This document shows positions 9,741-18,829 of a DNA stretch of 64,000 nucleotides, piece after piece. The notes beneath the pieces were generated by a model, which was given only the letters and a program-made list of their open reading frames with translations, did not search any database and was not told where the DNA came from. The stretch covers positions 16,590,468 through 16,654,467 of the forward strand of contig JASSKH010000002.1 in NCBI GenBank assembly GCA_031763025.1, read 5' to 3'. Origin of the DNA: Macrocystis pyrifera. Its lineage: Eukaryota; Sar; Phaeophyceae; Laminariales; Laminariaceae. The first letter of the stretch is position 1. Each line of letters starts with the position of its first letter. Both the position numbers and the translations under genes were made by a program.

Positions 9741-10560
9741 TATATTTTTTCGATCGGATGGCCACGGGAAACAGGGAGGGAGGTTTCCCCCCGTCACGGG
9801 ACTGTACACATATATTTTTTCGATCGGATGACCACGGGAAGCAGGGAGGGAGGTTTTCCCCCGTCACGGGACTGTACGCATATATTTTTTCGATTGGATG
9901 ACCACGGGAAGCAGGGAGAAAGGTTTTCCTACGTCACGGGACTGTACACATATATTTTTTCGATCGGATGACCACGGGAAGCAAGGAGAAAGGTTTTCCT
10001 AGGTCACGGGACTGTGCACATATATTTTTTTCGATCGGATGACCACGGGAAGCAGGAGGGAGGTTTTCCCCCGTCACGGGACTGCCTCAAATATTTTTTC
10101 GATCGGATGACCACGGGAAGCAGGGAGGGAGGAGCACACGTCCGTCCCGGGGTTGGGAGTTTGAGAGTTTTCCCCCGTCACGGGACTGCCTCAAATATTT
10201 TTTCGATCGGATGACCACGGGAAGCAGGAGGGAGGAACACACGTCCGTCCCGGGGTTGGGAGTTGGGAGTTTTCCCCGTCACGGGACTGCCTCAAATATT
10301 TTTTCGATCGGATGACCACGGGAAGCAGGGAGGGAGGAGCACACGTCCGTCCGGGGTTGGGAGTTGGGAGTTTTCCCCCGTCACGGGACTGCATCAAATA
10401 TTTTTTCGATCGGGTGACCACGGGAAGCAGGGAGGGAGGAACACACGTCCGTCCGGGGTTGGGAGTTGGGAGTTTTCCCCGTCACGGGACTGCCTCAAAT
10501 ATTTTTTCGATCGGGTGACCACGGGAAGCAGGGAGGGAAGAAAGATGCACACCCCTCACA
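9741..10560 (+). repeat. Ten-copy 70/102-bp tandem array
   Basis: The core ATATTTTTTCGATCGG starts units at about 9751, 9821, 9891, 9961, 10032, 10100, 10204, 10305, 10407 and 10508 (position of CGATCGG). The first five units are about 70 bp. The later ones are about 102 bp because each carries an extra block with CACACGTCCGTCC and GGGGTTGGGAG. All contain GACCACGGGAAGC, a GGGAGGGAGG purine tract and the partly palindromic CCCCGTCACGGGAC. The units abut without unique spacers, so this is not a CRISPR array. It fills the gap between the giant gene and 10594. The open frames here only mirror the repeats. Confidence 0.9.
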
Positions 10561-10593
10561 CTTTCTTCCTTCCCTGCAAAATATCTCAAGAGC

Positions 10594-11499
10594 ATGCCCC
10601 TCAGCCACTTGTCGTACACAGCCATGACCGGCAAGTCCATTGTGCGCGACGGTGTGTTGCATGAAATTGTCTCCGGTGGCAACGTGACCATGTTCGCCAA
10701 AATCGGCATGTTCAAGGAACACCATCTTCGGGTTCTCGTGAGCATGCCCCGCACACCACTCAACGTGATCAAGATGGTCGCACGTGAACCCGGAACACAT
10801 CCGGAAAAAGCCATCGACTACTGCTCGTCTGCCGCAATGGCCAGAGTGCTGATCAAGATTTGTGGCGACGTCAGCTGCTTCTCCCTGTACAATCAGCCGG
10901 CCTTTGTAGCAGGCATGGCGCTACACAACTCTAGGAAGGGTGCAGATCGTTTCCGGCGCAGGGAAATAGTGTACGAGGTACTGTGTGAGAGAGTTCTGTA
11001 CGGAGGAGAGGTGCTGCCTCCGCACGTCGCGAAGTGGTTCGCGAACTACGGTGGAAATGGGCAGTACGCGTACATGCTCGAGCGCGGATCGGCTCATATG
11101 CTGGCGTGCTACGACGTGTGCGAGAAGCAGGCGTTCGAGCGCACGCAGGAATTGATCATCCCCGTGTCGTACGACTTCATGATCGCCTACCACCGCTACA
11201 CCAAGTACCTCCCCCTCACGATGTTTGCCCGGACCGTGTTCAAGAAGAAGAGAGATGCTGCGGAGTCCGTTAGGGACATGGTCGACCAGGGGTACACGTG
11301 CGATCAGGCACAGTCGGACGTCGCTTGCAGAGACGTACGGGAAATGGCAGAGCTTAAAATGCCGCCCGAGAGCCAGAAGAAGAAGAAGCGTCGGTTTAAG
11401 CGAGTGGTCAAGTCAGAGTCGGTGAAGCAGCTGTTTGCAGTAGTGCAGAGGGTGTTTGAGCTGGGTTGTTGCGAGAAGAAGATCTTGTCGTTTCTGTAA
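10594..11499 (+). CDS. Unknown protein, 301 aa
   Basis: Intact frame from ATG 10594 just after the repeat array to TAA. No family is recognised. The body is mixed alpha-helical in character with many Cys and Tyr, and a PESQKKKKRRFKR stretch near residues 255-268 could act as a nuclear localisation signal. The C-terminal end (GCCEKKILSFL) loosely echoes the VVASFL end of the ankyrin gene at 17328-18060. A divergent ankyrin-type protein is therefore possible, but no ankyrin motif is readable. Confidence 0.7.
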   Translation: MPLSHLSYTAMTGKSIVRDGVLHEIVSGGNVTMFAKIGMFKEHHLRVLVSMPRTPLNVIKMVAREPGTHPEKAIDYCSSAAMARVLIKICGDVSCFSLYNQPAFVAGMALHNSRKGADRFRRREIVYEVLCERVLYGGEVLPPHVAKWFANYGGNGQYAYMLERGSAHMLACYDVCEKQAFERTQELIIPVSYDFMIAYHRYTKYLPLTMFARTVFKKKRDAAESVRDMVDQGYTCDQAQSDVACRDVREMAELKMPPESQKKKKRRFKRVVKSESVKQLFAVVQRVFELGCCEKKILSFL

Positions 11500-11877
11500 T
11501 TGAATGAGAAATAAGGAAGAATAAAAATGAAAAACAACCACATCTGTGAAAGGAAGAAAAGGAAGAAAAAGAAAAAAAAGGGAAAAAAGAGAAAAAAAAA
11601 CGTGTCCCGGAGAGATTCGAACTCAGCAACTTCACCCTCGGTTCTCGAGGTCATGGTAGGTTGTTGGGTTATTGAACGGAATATGTTCCGGATATGGGCC
11701 TTAAATGCTGAGCCACGTGGAGTACGTTACCCTGGGGGATTGGAATCTAAGGGGAACTTTAACCACCTGACTGACTTGAACGTTACCACGTAGGTCCGAT
11801 TCGTTGTAGACCGCGTTGTTGTAAACTTCGGTCATCAAAACGTGCCCAAACTGTTTCAGACAAGGAGCAAGCACACC
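11500..11877. other. Intergenic with purine-rich tract and a tRNA-like relic
   Basis: An A/G-rich run (11540-11600) is followed on the minus strand by a piece resembling a tRNA 3' half. It has a B-box-like GTTCGAATC (about 11613-11621), an acceptor-like CCGGGACA and then a T-run. An A-box-like TGGCTCAGC lies about 100 bases upstream on that strand. The 5' acceptor does not pair and the T-stem has two mismatches, so this is not called as a tRNA gene. No protein gene is seen. Confidence 0.4.
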
Positions 11878-12369
11878 ATGACCATGGCAGGTATTGCCGC
11901 CTTTGTCGCAGACGCGGTGATGGTGGTCATCTTCTTGGCGGTTCTCGTGATGGGTTTGTGTTCGACAAAGATAGCTCTTGGCATTTCTACGGACACCCAT
12001 CGAACGTTCAACAAGTACGTTGTACCTGGCTTCCCGTGCGACGGCACCCTTTTTGTTCTTGCGAGAGACGATGTGCTGTACGTTGTCCCAGAGGGAAAAG
12101 CCGTGGTTTCCACAGACATGGTGCGCGAGGTTCACTGTGGCCGAGTCGCTCGCAGTTGCGATCGGCACGGACGTTTTACGTATTGCGACGATGACGAAAA
12201 CGAAGACCGGGGCCAGAACGCGATGGACCATATCAACAGCAACTGGTCCGGAAGCGTCCGTTCGCAACCCACGACCCTCTCCGTGTCGGACGACGATTCC
12301 TACAGTGCGTCGCCACCCGATGACCCGCTGGCGGAAGAGATGACGACGCACGAAACGCTGATGATATGA
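11878..12369 (+). CDS. Small membrane protein, unknown
   Basis: The start at ATG 11878 is preferred over an upstream GTG because it directly precedes a hydrophobic helix (residues about 7-35, rich in Ala/Val/Leu). After the helix come a Cys-containing domain and an acidic Ser-rich tail ending in LMI. The layout of one N-terminal transmembrane helix and a soluble domain is common for giant-virus inner-membrane proteins. No family is recognised. The next gene, the packaging ATPase, starts about 50 bases downstream on the same strand. Confidence 0.6.
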   Translation: MTMAGIAAFVADAVMVVIFLAVLVMGLCSTKIALGISTDTHRTFNKYVVPGFPCDGTLFVLARDDVLYVVPEGKAVVSTDMVREVHCGRVARSCDRHGRFTYCDDDENEDRGQNAMDHINSNWSGSVRSQPTTLSVSDDDSYSASPPDDPLAEEMTTHETLMI

Positions 12370-12420
12370 TTTGCGGCAAACTCGAAAATATTTATATATT
12401 GTACACGAGTACAAGCAAGT

Positions 12421-13269
12421 ATGTCGACAACATCAGGTTCCATAAACGTAAACCTGAAGAGGTTTGACTGTAGGGCCGCCATGTCTGTCAAGTGCAATGC
12501 CGTCGTGATCGGCAAGAGGAACACCGGGAAGAGCGTCGTGATCGCCGAGCTCTTGTACTATCTTTCCAAGCAGAAGGTACCTCGCGCTTGTGTTTTCTCG
12601 GCCACGGAAGAGAGCAATAGGTTTTTTTGCAGACACATCCCGGATTCTTTTATATTTGACGAGAAGAACGTGGAGGGGAAGTTGATAGAGATCGTCGAGC
12701 AGCAGAAACGTCTGCAGCTTCAGAAGGACATTGGTGAAATAGACAAAGACACCGACTTGCGGATCGTAATCGTGCTCGATGACATGGGATACAACCGCAA
12801 GGTTCTAACAAGTCAGATACTCACGTTCATCTTCATGAACGGACGGCACTACGACATCACGCTGATCGTTGCGATTCAACACGTGATGCAGCTTACGCCT
12901 GCGCTGCGGAGCAACACCGATTATGTGATTTGTCTCAAGGAGGGCAACAAGAATGTCATGAGAAACTTGTACGAGAACTTTTTTGGTGTTTTTGAGAAGC
13001 CCGTGCACTTCAAGAACGCGTTCGATGCGTGCACGAAAGACTTCGGGTGCTTGATTCTGAACAACACCGTGACGAGCGTTCTCGTCAACGACACCGTCAA
13101 CTGGTACAAGGCGACCCCTAATCGCCAGTTTAAGTTCGGGTCGAAAGAATTTTGGAAGTACCACGACGAAAGATATGTCTCGATTCAGGACAGGTATTTG
13201 ATGCAGAACAAGCCTCATGCCGACACGACCCGATCGAGCGACGGCACGTTTGTTATTCACAAAGTGTAA
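12421..13269 (+). CDS. A32-type genome packaging ATPase
   Basis: FtsK/HerA-class ATPase that drives DNA into nucleocytovirus capsids. The intact 282 residues match the usual length of the compact A32 family. Walker A is GKRNTGKS at residues 31-38, preceded by a beta strand (NAVVI). Walker B is IVIVLDDM at about 115-122. A sensor-like stretch follows (LIVAIQHVMQL), which corresponds to the conserved Gln region. This is a core gene of Nucleocytoviricota and one of the best indicators of the virus lineage here. Unlike the replication genes of this window it shows no break. The upstream spacer contains an A/T-rich GAAAATATTTATAT stretch that could be its promoter. Confidence 0.92.
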   Translation: MSTTSGSINVNLKRFDCRAAMSVKCNAVVIGKRNTGKSVVIAELLYYLSKQKVPRACVFSATEESNRFFCRHIPDSFIFDEKNVEGKLIEIVEQQKRLQLQKDIGEIDKDTDLRIVIVLDDMGYNRKVLTSQILTFIFMNGRHYDITLIVAIQHVMQLTPALRSNTDYVICLKEGNKNVMRNLYENFFGVFEKPVHFKNAFDACTKDFGCLILNNTVTSVLVNDTVNWYKATPNRQFKFGSKEFWKYHDERYVSIQDRYLMQNKPHADTTRSSDGTFVIHKV

Positions 13270-13336
13270 GCTGTACAACAAATTGTACATTTGACAACTG
13301 AAAATATTGCATAGTTGTAATCACAACGTGAGCAAC

Positions 13337-14041
13337 ATGGCTGCGACGACTGTGCTCAAGATGGTAAAGAAAGTTGTCGTTGGTATTCTGGCGGGGACAA
13401 CATCTATCGCCGTCTCTACGCTGACAAATGGCATCCTGATGGCCGTGATTTTAGTGCGATTTGTAGTCATGACTCTTCTTCGATCACTGAGTTCGTCGGT
13501 GATTTTCATCGGCGAGACAGCGGTCAACACAATCTCATTCATAAGAGACACGGTGTTTTCCATCCTAACCTTTGTGGTACAGACGCTGACTAGCTGCGTT
13601 CTAATCATACTGAACCAGTTTGTTTCTGTATGGAGACTGGTCGTGACTATAATCACGGCTAGTCCGGGCGAGACGTGTTATCTAGCTCACAAGACAGTGG
13701 GTAGATTTTTCGACGCAATCAGCGATTACATGTTGTCGCTACAGGCCTTCGGAAGTGGTTTGCCGGGAATGGCCAAGGTGTTCAAAGCTTAGGCTGTCGA
13801 TGTAAAGACGGGTGTCAACCTGAAATCAATTATTGGTCAGGCAATAACTTCCTTCGCGGATACTCTTGCGTACATTGTTGTGGGAGACGAGAAAAAATTA
13901 AGCGATGGTCTAGTACCGAATCTGTTCACGGAAGTGTTCAAAACGCTACCGCTCTCTTTCGATCTAGCAAAGCTGATTCTGAAGGGCACGGTGGATATAT
14001 CAAAAGAAACACTTGGTATCGCCTTTTCTTCTCTGAAATAA
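13337..14041 (+). pseudogene. Multi-helix membrane protein interrupted by UAG
   Basis: ATG 13337 opens a 151-residue frame with several hydrophobic helices (VVVGILAGTTSIAV, then VRFVVMTLLRSL and VVQTLTSCVLIIL). UAG at 13790-13792 ends it, but the same frame stays open with protein-like composition for 82 more codons to TAA at 14039-14041. The long alternating hydrophobic segments recall the 749-residue membrane protein at 22929. Either the product is truncated or the UAG is read through. The A/T-rich stretch GAAAATATTGCATAG lies about 38 bases upstream. Confidence 0.6.
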
Positions 14042-14098
14042 TTATTATCTCTATCGGGAGTCATGGCCGGGTGTCGCGGAAAGGCGTCGTAGAACAAA

Positions 14099-14257
14099 AT
14101 GTTATTGTGGAGAAACACAATGGTTTTTGTCGTGGACGAGGATGGGATATTCGAGTGCAGAAAAAAAAAAGACAAGATGAGTAGACGCCAGCATCGCGAG
14201 CTGATCGATCGCGCTTATACTTTTGTGGACGCATTGCATACCAATTTTTACGCGTAA
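14099..14257 (+). CDS. Small basic protein, 52 aa, tentative
   Basis: ATG 14099 to TAA 14255-14257. It has a hydrophobic start (MVFVVDEDG), then CRKKKDKMSRRQHRELIDRA and an aromatic end. Composition is protein-like and it fits tightly between two plus-strand genes, but no homology is recognised. The run of ten A at about 14160-14169 inside it could also hide a frameshift. Confidence 0.35.
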   Translation: MLLWRNTMVFVVDEDGIFECRKKKDKMSRRQHRELIDRAYTFVDALHTNFYA

Positions 14258-14307
14258 GTTTGGTCGTCCACACAGCAAATCCCTCGCTTACAATTACAAT
14301 TCCCGCG

Positions 14308-16342
14308 ATGGCGACAGCAAAGCGGCCCAAGAGTAACGACGTGCGTGGTTTCTCGATCAAGTACGACGACAAAACGCAGTGCTACAAGAGGGGTGGCAAG
14401 TTCGTCAACTTCGGCATCGGTGACAACAGGATGTACGACGTCGGCGAGGTGTTCCTGAAGAGCAGGACGGTGGTTTTCAGTGTCATTTCGGAGACACCGC
14501 GAGTGATCACGCTTGGAAGTCCCTCGTCCGACGGCGACGGCGATTTCGACAGGAACATCGGGCTGGTTTGGGCCCTGAGTCGTGTGGACCACGTCTTTTC
14601 AAAGAACTGTACTCCGGAAAACCTTGCCGCCGTCATCAAGGCGTGCTCGGGCGACGACTGTGCGTCGGCGATTCTCCGCGGGGTCAAGTACTTCAACAAG
14701 TTCGGCGCCGAGTGTTTTATACACCTGAACGGCAGGGGGATGAAAGACGTCTGCCGCATCATGGGCCGCGAAGCTTCCGACCTTCACGTTCGCGCCGCCG
14801 ACCTTCTGAACGAGACCTACAGGGGTCACCGTTCGAACGGCGATTCCGTCATACCCGTGTCATCCATACGGGCGAACGACATGCCCGCGTTCAAGATGAT
14901 GTACAGGGAGAAGATCGTCAGGTCCCAAAAAGTTGGCGCGAAGGAGTTTTTGATCACCAGGGAAGTGTACAAAGCCGAGGAGCTTTTCAAAGACTCTCTA
15001 ACGCACCTCCGGGAAAACTTTAAGGCGGAAAACAAAATCGAGATTTGTAACTACCCCGAGTCCGACGAGCAGCTTGTCGAGGAGCAGTTGAATGCGTGCA
15101 ATATTTCCATGAACAACGGTGTGTCGTACATCTGCGGCATGCCCGGCGTGGGAAAGACTTCTTCTCTGTGCAAGATCATCCAAAACTCCAAGGGTACGGT
15201 GATCCTGACGCCTTCCCACGTGGCGAGAGAAGTGGTTCACCAGCGCGCCAAGAAGAACTTGATTCCCGAGTCCACGTACAGCGTGGAGGTCTTGGCGTTT
15301 GGCATCAGGCACATTCGCACGTGGCACCCGGAGGAAGCAAACATGGACGACTTCAACCCTTCCGACAGGTCCGTCAAGATGATGAAAAAGTTCCAGGACG
15401 AAGAAGGCAACATTCAGGTCGAGACGTTGGTCATCGAGGAAACGTCGATGGCGGACATCTTTCAGACATCGGTTGTGTTGGCAGCGTTCTGCGCTTTTCC
15501 TTCGTTCAAGAGGGTGGTGTTTTGCGGCGACCACAACCAACTGGAGTCCATCTCCAAGGGCTCCGTTCTGAGAGACGTCATGGAGTCGACGAACGTGCCA
15601 GGCACGGTTTTGAAAGTCAACCATCGATCAAAGTCCGGCCTGTCTGAAAACCTGGGGAGGATCATCACGTCTTCACTGGCGTTCATCGAAGAGGACGAGA
15701 CGTTCGAAATCAGGGAGTATGGCCTCGAGGAGTGCCATGTGGAGATCGACAGGTTCAGCAGGCGCCGGGTTGTCGTTCGTGACCCCATCATACGGTTGTT
15801 CCTGGAGCACGTCGAACATGGAATTCCGTGCCACGTGTTTGCGCACACCAACATCGAAGTGAAGCAGCTGAACTCGGGTATCAAGCTGGCCCTCTTTGGC
15901 GAAGACTCTGTGCTCTTCCCTATCGGGTGCAAAGTTCGCGTCAAAGATTGCGAGGTTTTTTCGCCACAGGTGTTCCACCACAACGATTTTCTTGAGATTG
16001 TAGAGGTCAGGGGTGCAAATGAGTTTCTGGTGAAGAGGTGGTCTGACCCAGCGAAGTACCCTGTTCTCACAGCCGTCAAGATAGAAGGGAGGATCCGGGA
16101 CGCGCTGGACCTGGGTTTCGCTAGTACCATCTTCAGTTTCCAAGGGTCGGAGGTCGACAACGTGATTTTGCCACACGGTGCCGAATTCGGCGTACTTCCA
16201 CAGGAACGCTCTGTTCACCGGTGTTTCTCGTGCGAGGAAGAAGGCGTATATTGTGGGTGTGAAGGAACCCGCTTGTTCGTGGAAGAAGGTTCTGTACAAG
16301 AAACCAATTCCTAGGGTTTCCAATCTTTCAAAGATGATTTAA
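14308..16342 (+). pseudogene. SF1 RecD/Pif1-type helicase with frameshift before motif VI
   Basis: ATP-driven 5'-3' DNA helicase of the RecD/Pif1 group. ATG 14308 is chosen over GTG 14260. Walker A (GMPGVGKTSS) is at residues 277-286, motif II (VIEETSM) at about 375-381 and motif III (CGDHNQLESI) at about 406-415. An NHRSKSGL motif IV and the FSFQGSEVDNVIL motif V follow. The frame open to 16314 ends in a Cys-rich nonsense tail. The expected motif VI, GVSRARKKAYIVG with its arginine finger, sits in another frame from about 16200 and ends at TAA 16342. A 1-base shift near 16195 therefore removes motif VI, and the product should lack ATP-coupled activity. Confidence 0.85.
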
Positions 16343-16377
16343 CAAAGACGCGTGTGTTTGCACAAACAAAAAATGTG

Positions 16378-17298
16378 ATGAACAATCTAAAAATGATGCG
16401 TGGTGCGGTTTTCAACAACCGTGACTTGGTTTCAGCAACCCTCGCGTTCGCGCCGAAAGACGAGTACTTGTTTGTCGGTTTGGTGAACAGAACCTTCAGC
16501 TGCGCATATGAGACCAAGGAAACAAACGTGGTGCATTGCTTGGAGTCCTTGTCTCGTCTGCAAGAATCAGAGAGAGCGCGCTCGTTCAACGCTCAAATCT
16601 CCATTCCTTCGCACGTCCTTGCATGCGGTTCCGTCTCCATCATGAGACACGCCTTACACTCTGGTATCGTGGACAACTTGAACGGTGCACTCGAACATGC
16701 ACTCCGATCGGACGACGCAGAACTAATCACATTACTCAACACTGAATTTGGCGAGACAATGATCGGTCCGGCGTGCATGGTGGCCGCCGTCGAGTCGGGC
16801 TCCATCGCGCAGGTTAAAAAGTATTGCGTCGACGGCGTACTCGACTACAGAGCGCCCAATTTTGGCCTGATGGACAACTATTTTTACCCTTTTGATGAAA
16901 GAGCGAAAAAAACAATCTGTCGCCGGTGGAAGACGTACGTCGGCGACTACTTGGTCGAGGCCGCAAAACGGGGCGGGCATTTCGAAATTTTGAGATGGTT
17001 GCATGCTGAAAACATTCCGAGCGTCGAGGAAATGTCCGAGACGCACGATATCATCGGGGAAGCCGCCGCACACGGAAATAGAGACATGGTGGAGTGGATG
17101 TTGCTCGTCGGGTATCATCCGTCGGCGTGCGAGATTCCGTACGCGTCTCATTCGAATGATGTGTGTTTTCTGGAGTGGCTGTTGGGCAAAGGGTGTATCC
17201 TTGACCCTGAATCTCTCGACCACTGTGAGAACACGGACACAAGCGTTTTAGACTGGCTCAAATCCAAGGGTTTTTTGTTAACAGAAGATAATATTTGA
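16378..17298 (+). CDS. Ankyrin-type repeat protein
   Basis: 306 residues from ATG 16378 (an upstream GTG at 16354 is possible). The N-terminal third has an F-box-like flavour (LVSATLAFAPKDEYLFVGLVNRTF). Later come degenerate ankyrin-like turns such as LVEAAKRGGHFEILRWLHAE, IIGEAAAHGNRDMVEWML and CFLEWLLGKGC. This layout is common in large families of giant-virus ankyrin proteins, thought to redirect host ubiquitin ligases. The next ankyrin gene starts 29 bases downstream. The family call is fair; the target is unknown. Confidence 0.7.
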   Translation: MNNLKMMRGAVFNNRDLVSATLAFAPKDEYLFVGLVNRTFSCAYETKETNVVHCLESLSRLQESERARSFNAQISIPSHVLACGSVSIMRHALHSGIVDNLNGALEHALRSDDAELITLLNTEFGETMIGPACMVAAVESGSIAQVKKYCVDGVLDYRAPNFGLMDNYFYPFDERAKKTICRRWKTYVGDYLVEAAKRGGHFEILRWLHAENIPSVEEMSETHDIIGEAAAHGNRDMVEWMLLVGYHPSACEIPYASHSNDVCFLEWLLGKGCILDPESLDHCENTDTSVLDWLKSKGFLLTEDNI

Positions 17299-17327
17299 AT
17301 GTCCTCCTGTAAACAAGCTAAACCAAA

Positions 17328-18060
17328 ATGGCGCCGAGACTGCACTGCATCCTCAACATTGCCGAAATTCTGCGCCTGATCAAGGCCGAAGGCGCGGACG
17401 TCAACGGGAAGGATATCGATGGCACAACGGCCCTGCACGTCGCTCGATCATCGGCCGCCGCCCGCACACTGATTGAGAACGGCGCAGATGTCAACGCCAG
17501 AAACTCCAGAGGAATGTCTCCCCTGCACCGCGCCCGCAACATCGGCGTGGCGAGAGTCTTGCTGGAGAATGGGGCGGCCGTGAATGCTACAGACAATTTT
17601 GGCAACAGCGCGCTCCATTTGAGCAATGATGTGGAAGTCGTGCGGCTGTTGCTAAAGTATTCGGCCTCGATCACCCAGCGCAACTTGAAGGGCGAGCCAC
17701 CTATCTACATGTCGACGTACGGTTCGAAGGTTCTGGCACTGGCAAAGGCTGGTGCCGACATCGACGCTGATGAAGAAGGCGAGGTGCTTCTACGCTTTCA
17801 GGCTGCTACGAGACCTGCTTTCACTCAACCCGGCTATTTTCTTCAAGGACAGAGATGGCAAGACAGCCATTGACTTTACGATCGATGACACAGTCACAGC
17901 TCTCTTGTCGGAGTACAAAGTCGAACAGAACTGGCGCCGTAGGAAGATGCTGGTTGTTGTCAGGGAGAGGCCGACGCATTTTGTTGCGAAGAATGATCTC
18001 TTGTTGAGGACAGTGGGTTTGCCGGTGGGTGCGTTTCAAGTGGTTGCGTCTTTCCTGTAA
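17328..18060 (+). pseudogene. Ankyrin repeat protein with frameshift
   Basis: The N-terminal frame (to 17873) holds four clear ankyrin repeats, for example DGTTALHVARS, NGADVNARNSRGMSPLHRAR and NFGNSALHLS. Near 17790 the frame must shift; the other frame then reads a last repeat (DRDGKTAIDF) and a C-terminal region with QNWRRRKMLVVVRE, ending at TAA 18060. The W-R-R-R-K-x-L-x-x-x-R-E end is typical of many algal-virus ankyrin proteins. The last 68 bases belong to a 178-bp direct repeat whose second copy is at 22315. Confidence 0.8.
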
Positions 18061-18170
18061 AATCGTCATATTTTATGTAGGGTAGCATTAATTCAAACAT
18101 CATGAAGCTTCAGCTGAGCATTCTGCTAGTTATCGCCGTGTTGTCGGCGTATATCTACTTTTCCAACAAT
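17993..18170 (+). repeat. 178-bp direct repeat, copy A
   Basis: Covers the 3' end of the ankyrin gene and the start of a small membrane protein gene. It is nearly identical to 22315-22492. The two copies bracket 4.1 kb holding one repeat-protein gene, the Fanzor and the IS4 transposase. Confidence 0.9.
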
Positions 18171-18829
18171 GCAGAGGAGAATGGGATGCAGCCGCTCGGG
18201 TTAAAACTTCCGACACTAAAAAAAATGATGCAATGAGTGCGTGGAAAAAGGCGTATGGTTCGAAGAGGCCGCCTGCTGAAGACTCTGTGCTGTATTCGTG
18301 GTATCAGGGACTCCTCGATTGGCAAAAGGTATATGGTGAGGGCAAACACCCCTCCATGGCTTGGAACACACTGCCCACGTGGAAAAAGGACTATGATGCA
18401 AATGCTGCGTGGAAAAAGGCGTATGGATCGAGGAAAACGCCTGCCGAAAACCCCGTGCTTTATTTATGGTATGACGCCCTTGTTGTGTGGCAAAGCGTAT
18501 ACGGCAGGGGCAAATACCCCTCCATGGCTTGGAACAAACTGCCCGTGTGGAAAAATGACTATGAGAAGGAACAGAAACGGAAACGAGAAGAAAAGGCTAA
18601 AAAATATAAGGCAGCACGAGAAGAGGCAGCGAGAAAGGCAAAAGATGTCTACGAATCACTATTGTCAACTTTAGGAAAACCAAGTATAAAGTATCATCCG
18701 CTAGTGAAAATCCGAAAGAATTCCTTAAAACCACTCCTGACCCAGCAACGTACCGAAACCACGCATACCGATGTTAGTCGACCCTACGTTGTCGCGCTCC
18801 ATTTCGAACTCTGGTGTCAAACGGTGTAG
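18102..18829 (+). pseudogene. Trp-rich repeat membrane protein, copy A, frameshifted and cut
   Basis: ATG 18102 starts the same N-terminal anchor (MKLQLSIL) as the intact copy at 22424 but stops early. After the A9 run at about 18217-18225 a different frame (from 18233) continues. It holds two tandem repeats of about 60 residues with WKKAYGS, VYG-x-G-K-x-PSMAWN and LPVWKNDY, then a Lys/Glu/Arg-rich helix. After KAKDVYES the similarity to the intact copy ends. The rest overlaps the tail of the Fanzor antisense and is probably foreign sequence. The intact copy has one repeat only, so this copy gained one. Confidence 0.7.

Noticed and set aside
10014..10518. Open frames inside the repeat array
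   Set aside because: They mirror the repeat units and carry no protein signal.
9741..10560. CRISPR-like array
   Set aside because: Units repeat in full and have no unique spacers; it is an ordinary tandem repeat.
11604..11725. Functional tRNA gene
   Set aside because: No pairing 5' acceptor and a T-stem with two mismatches.
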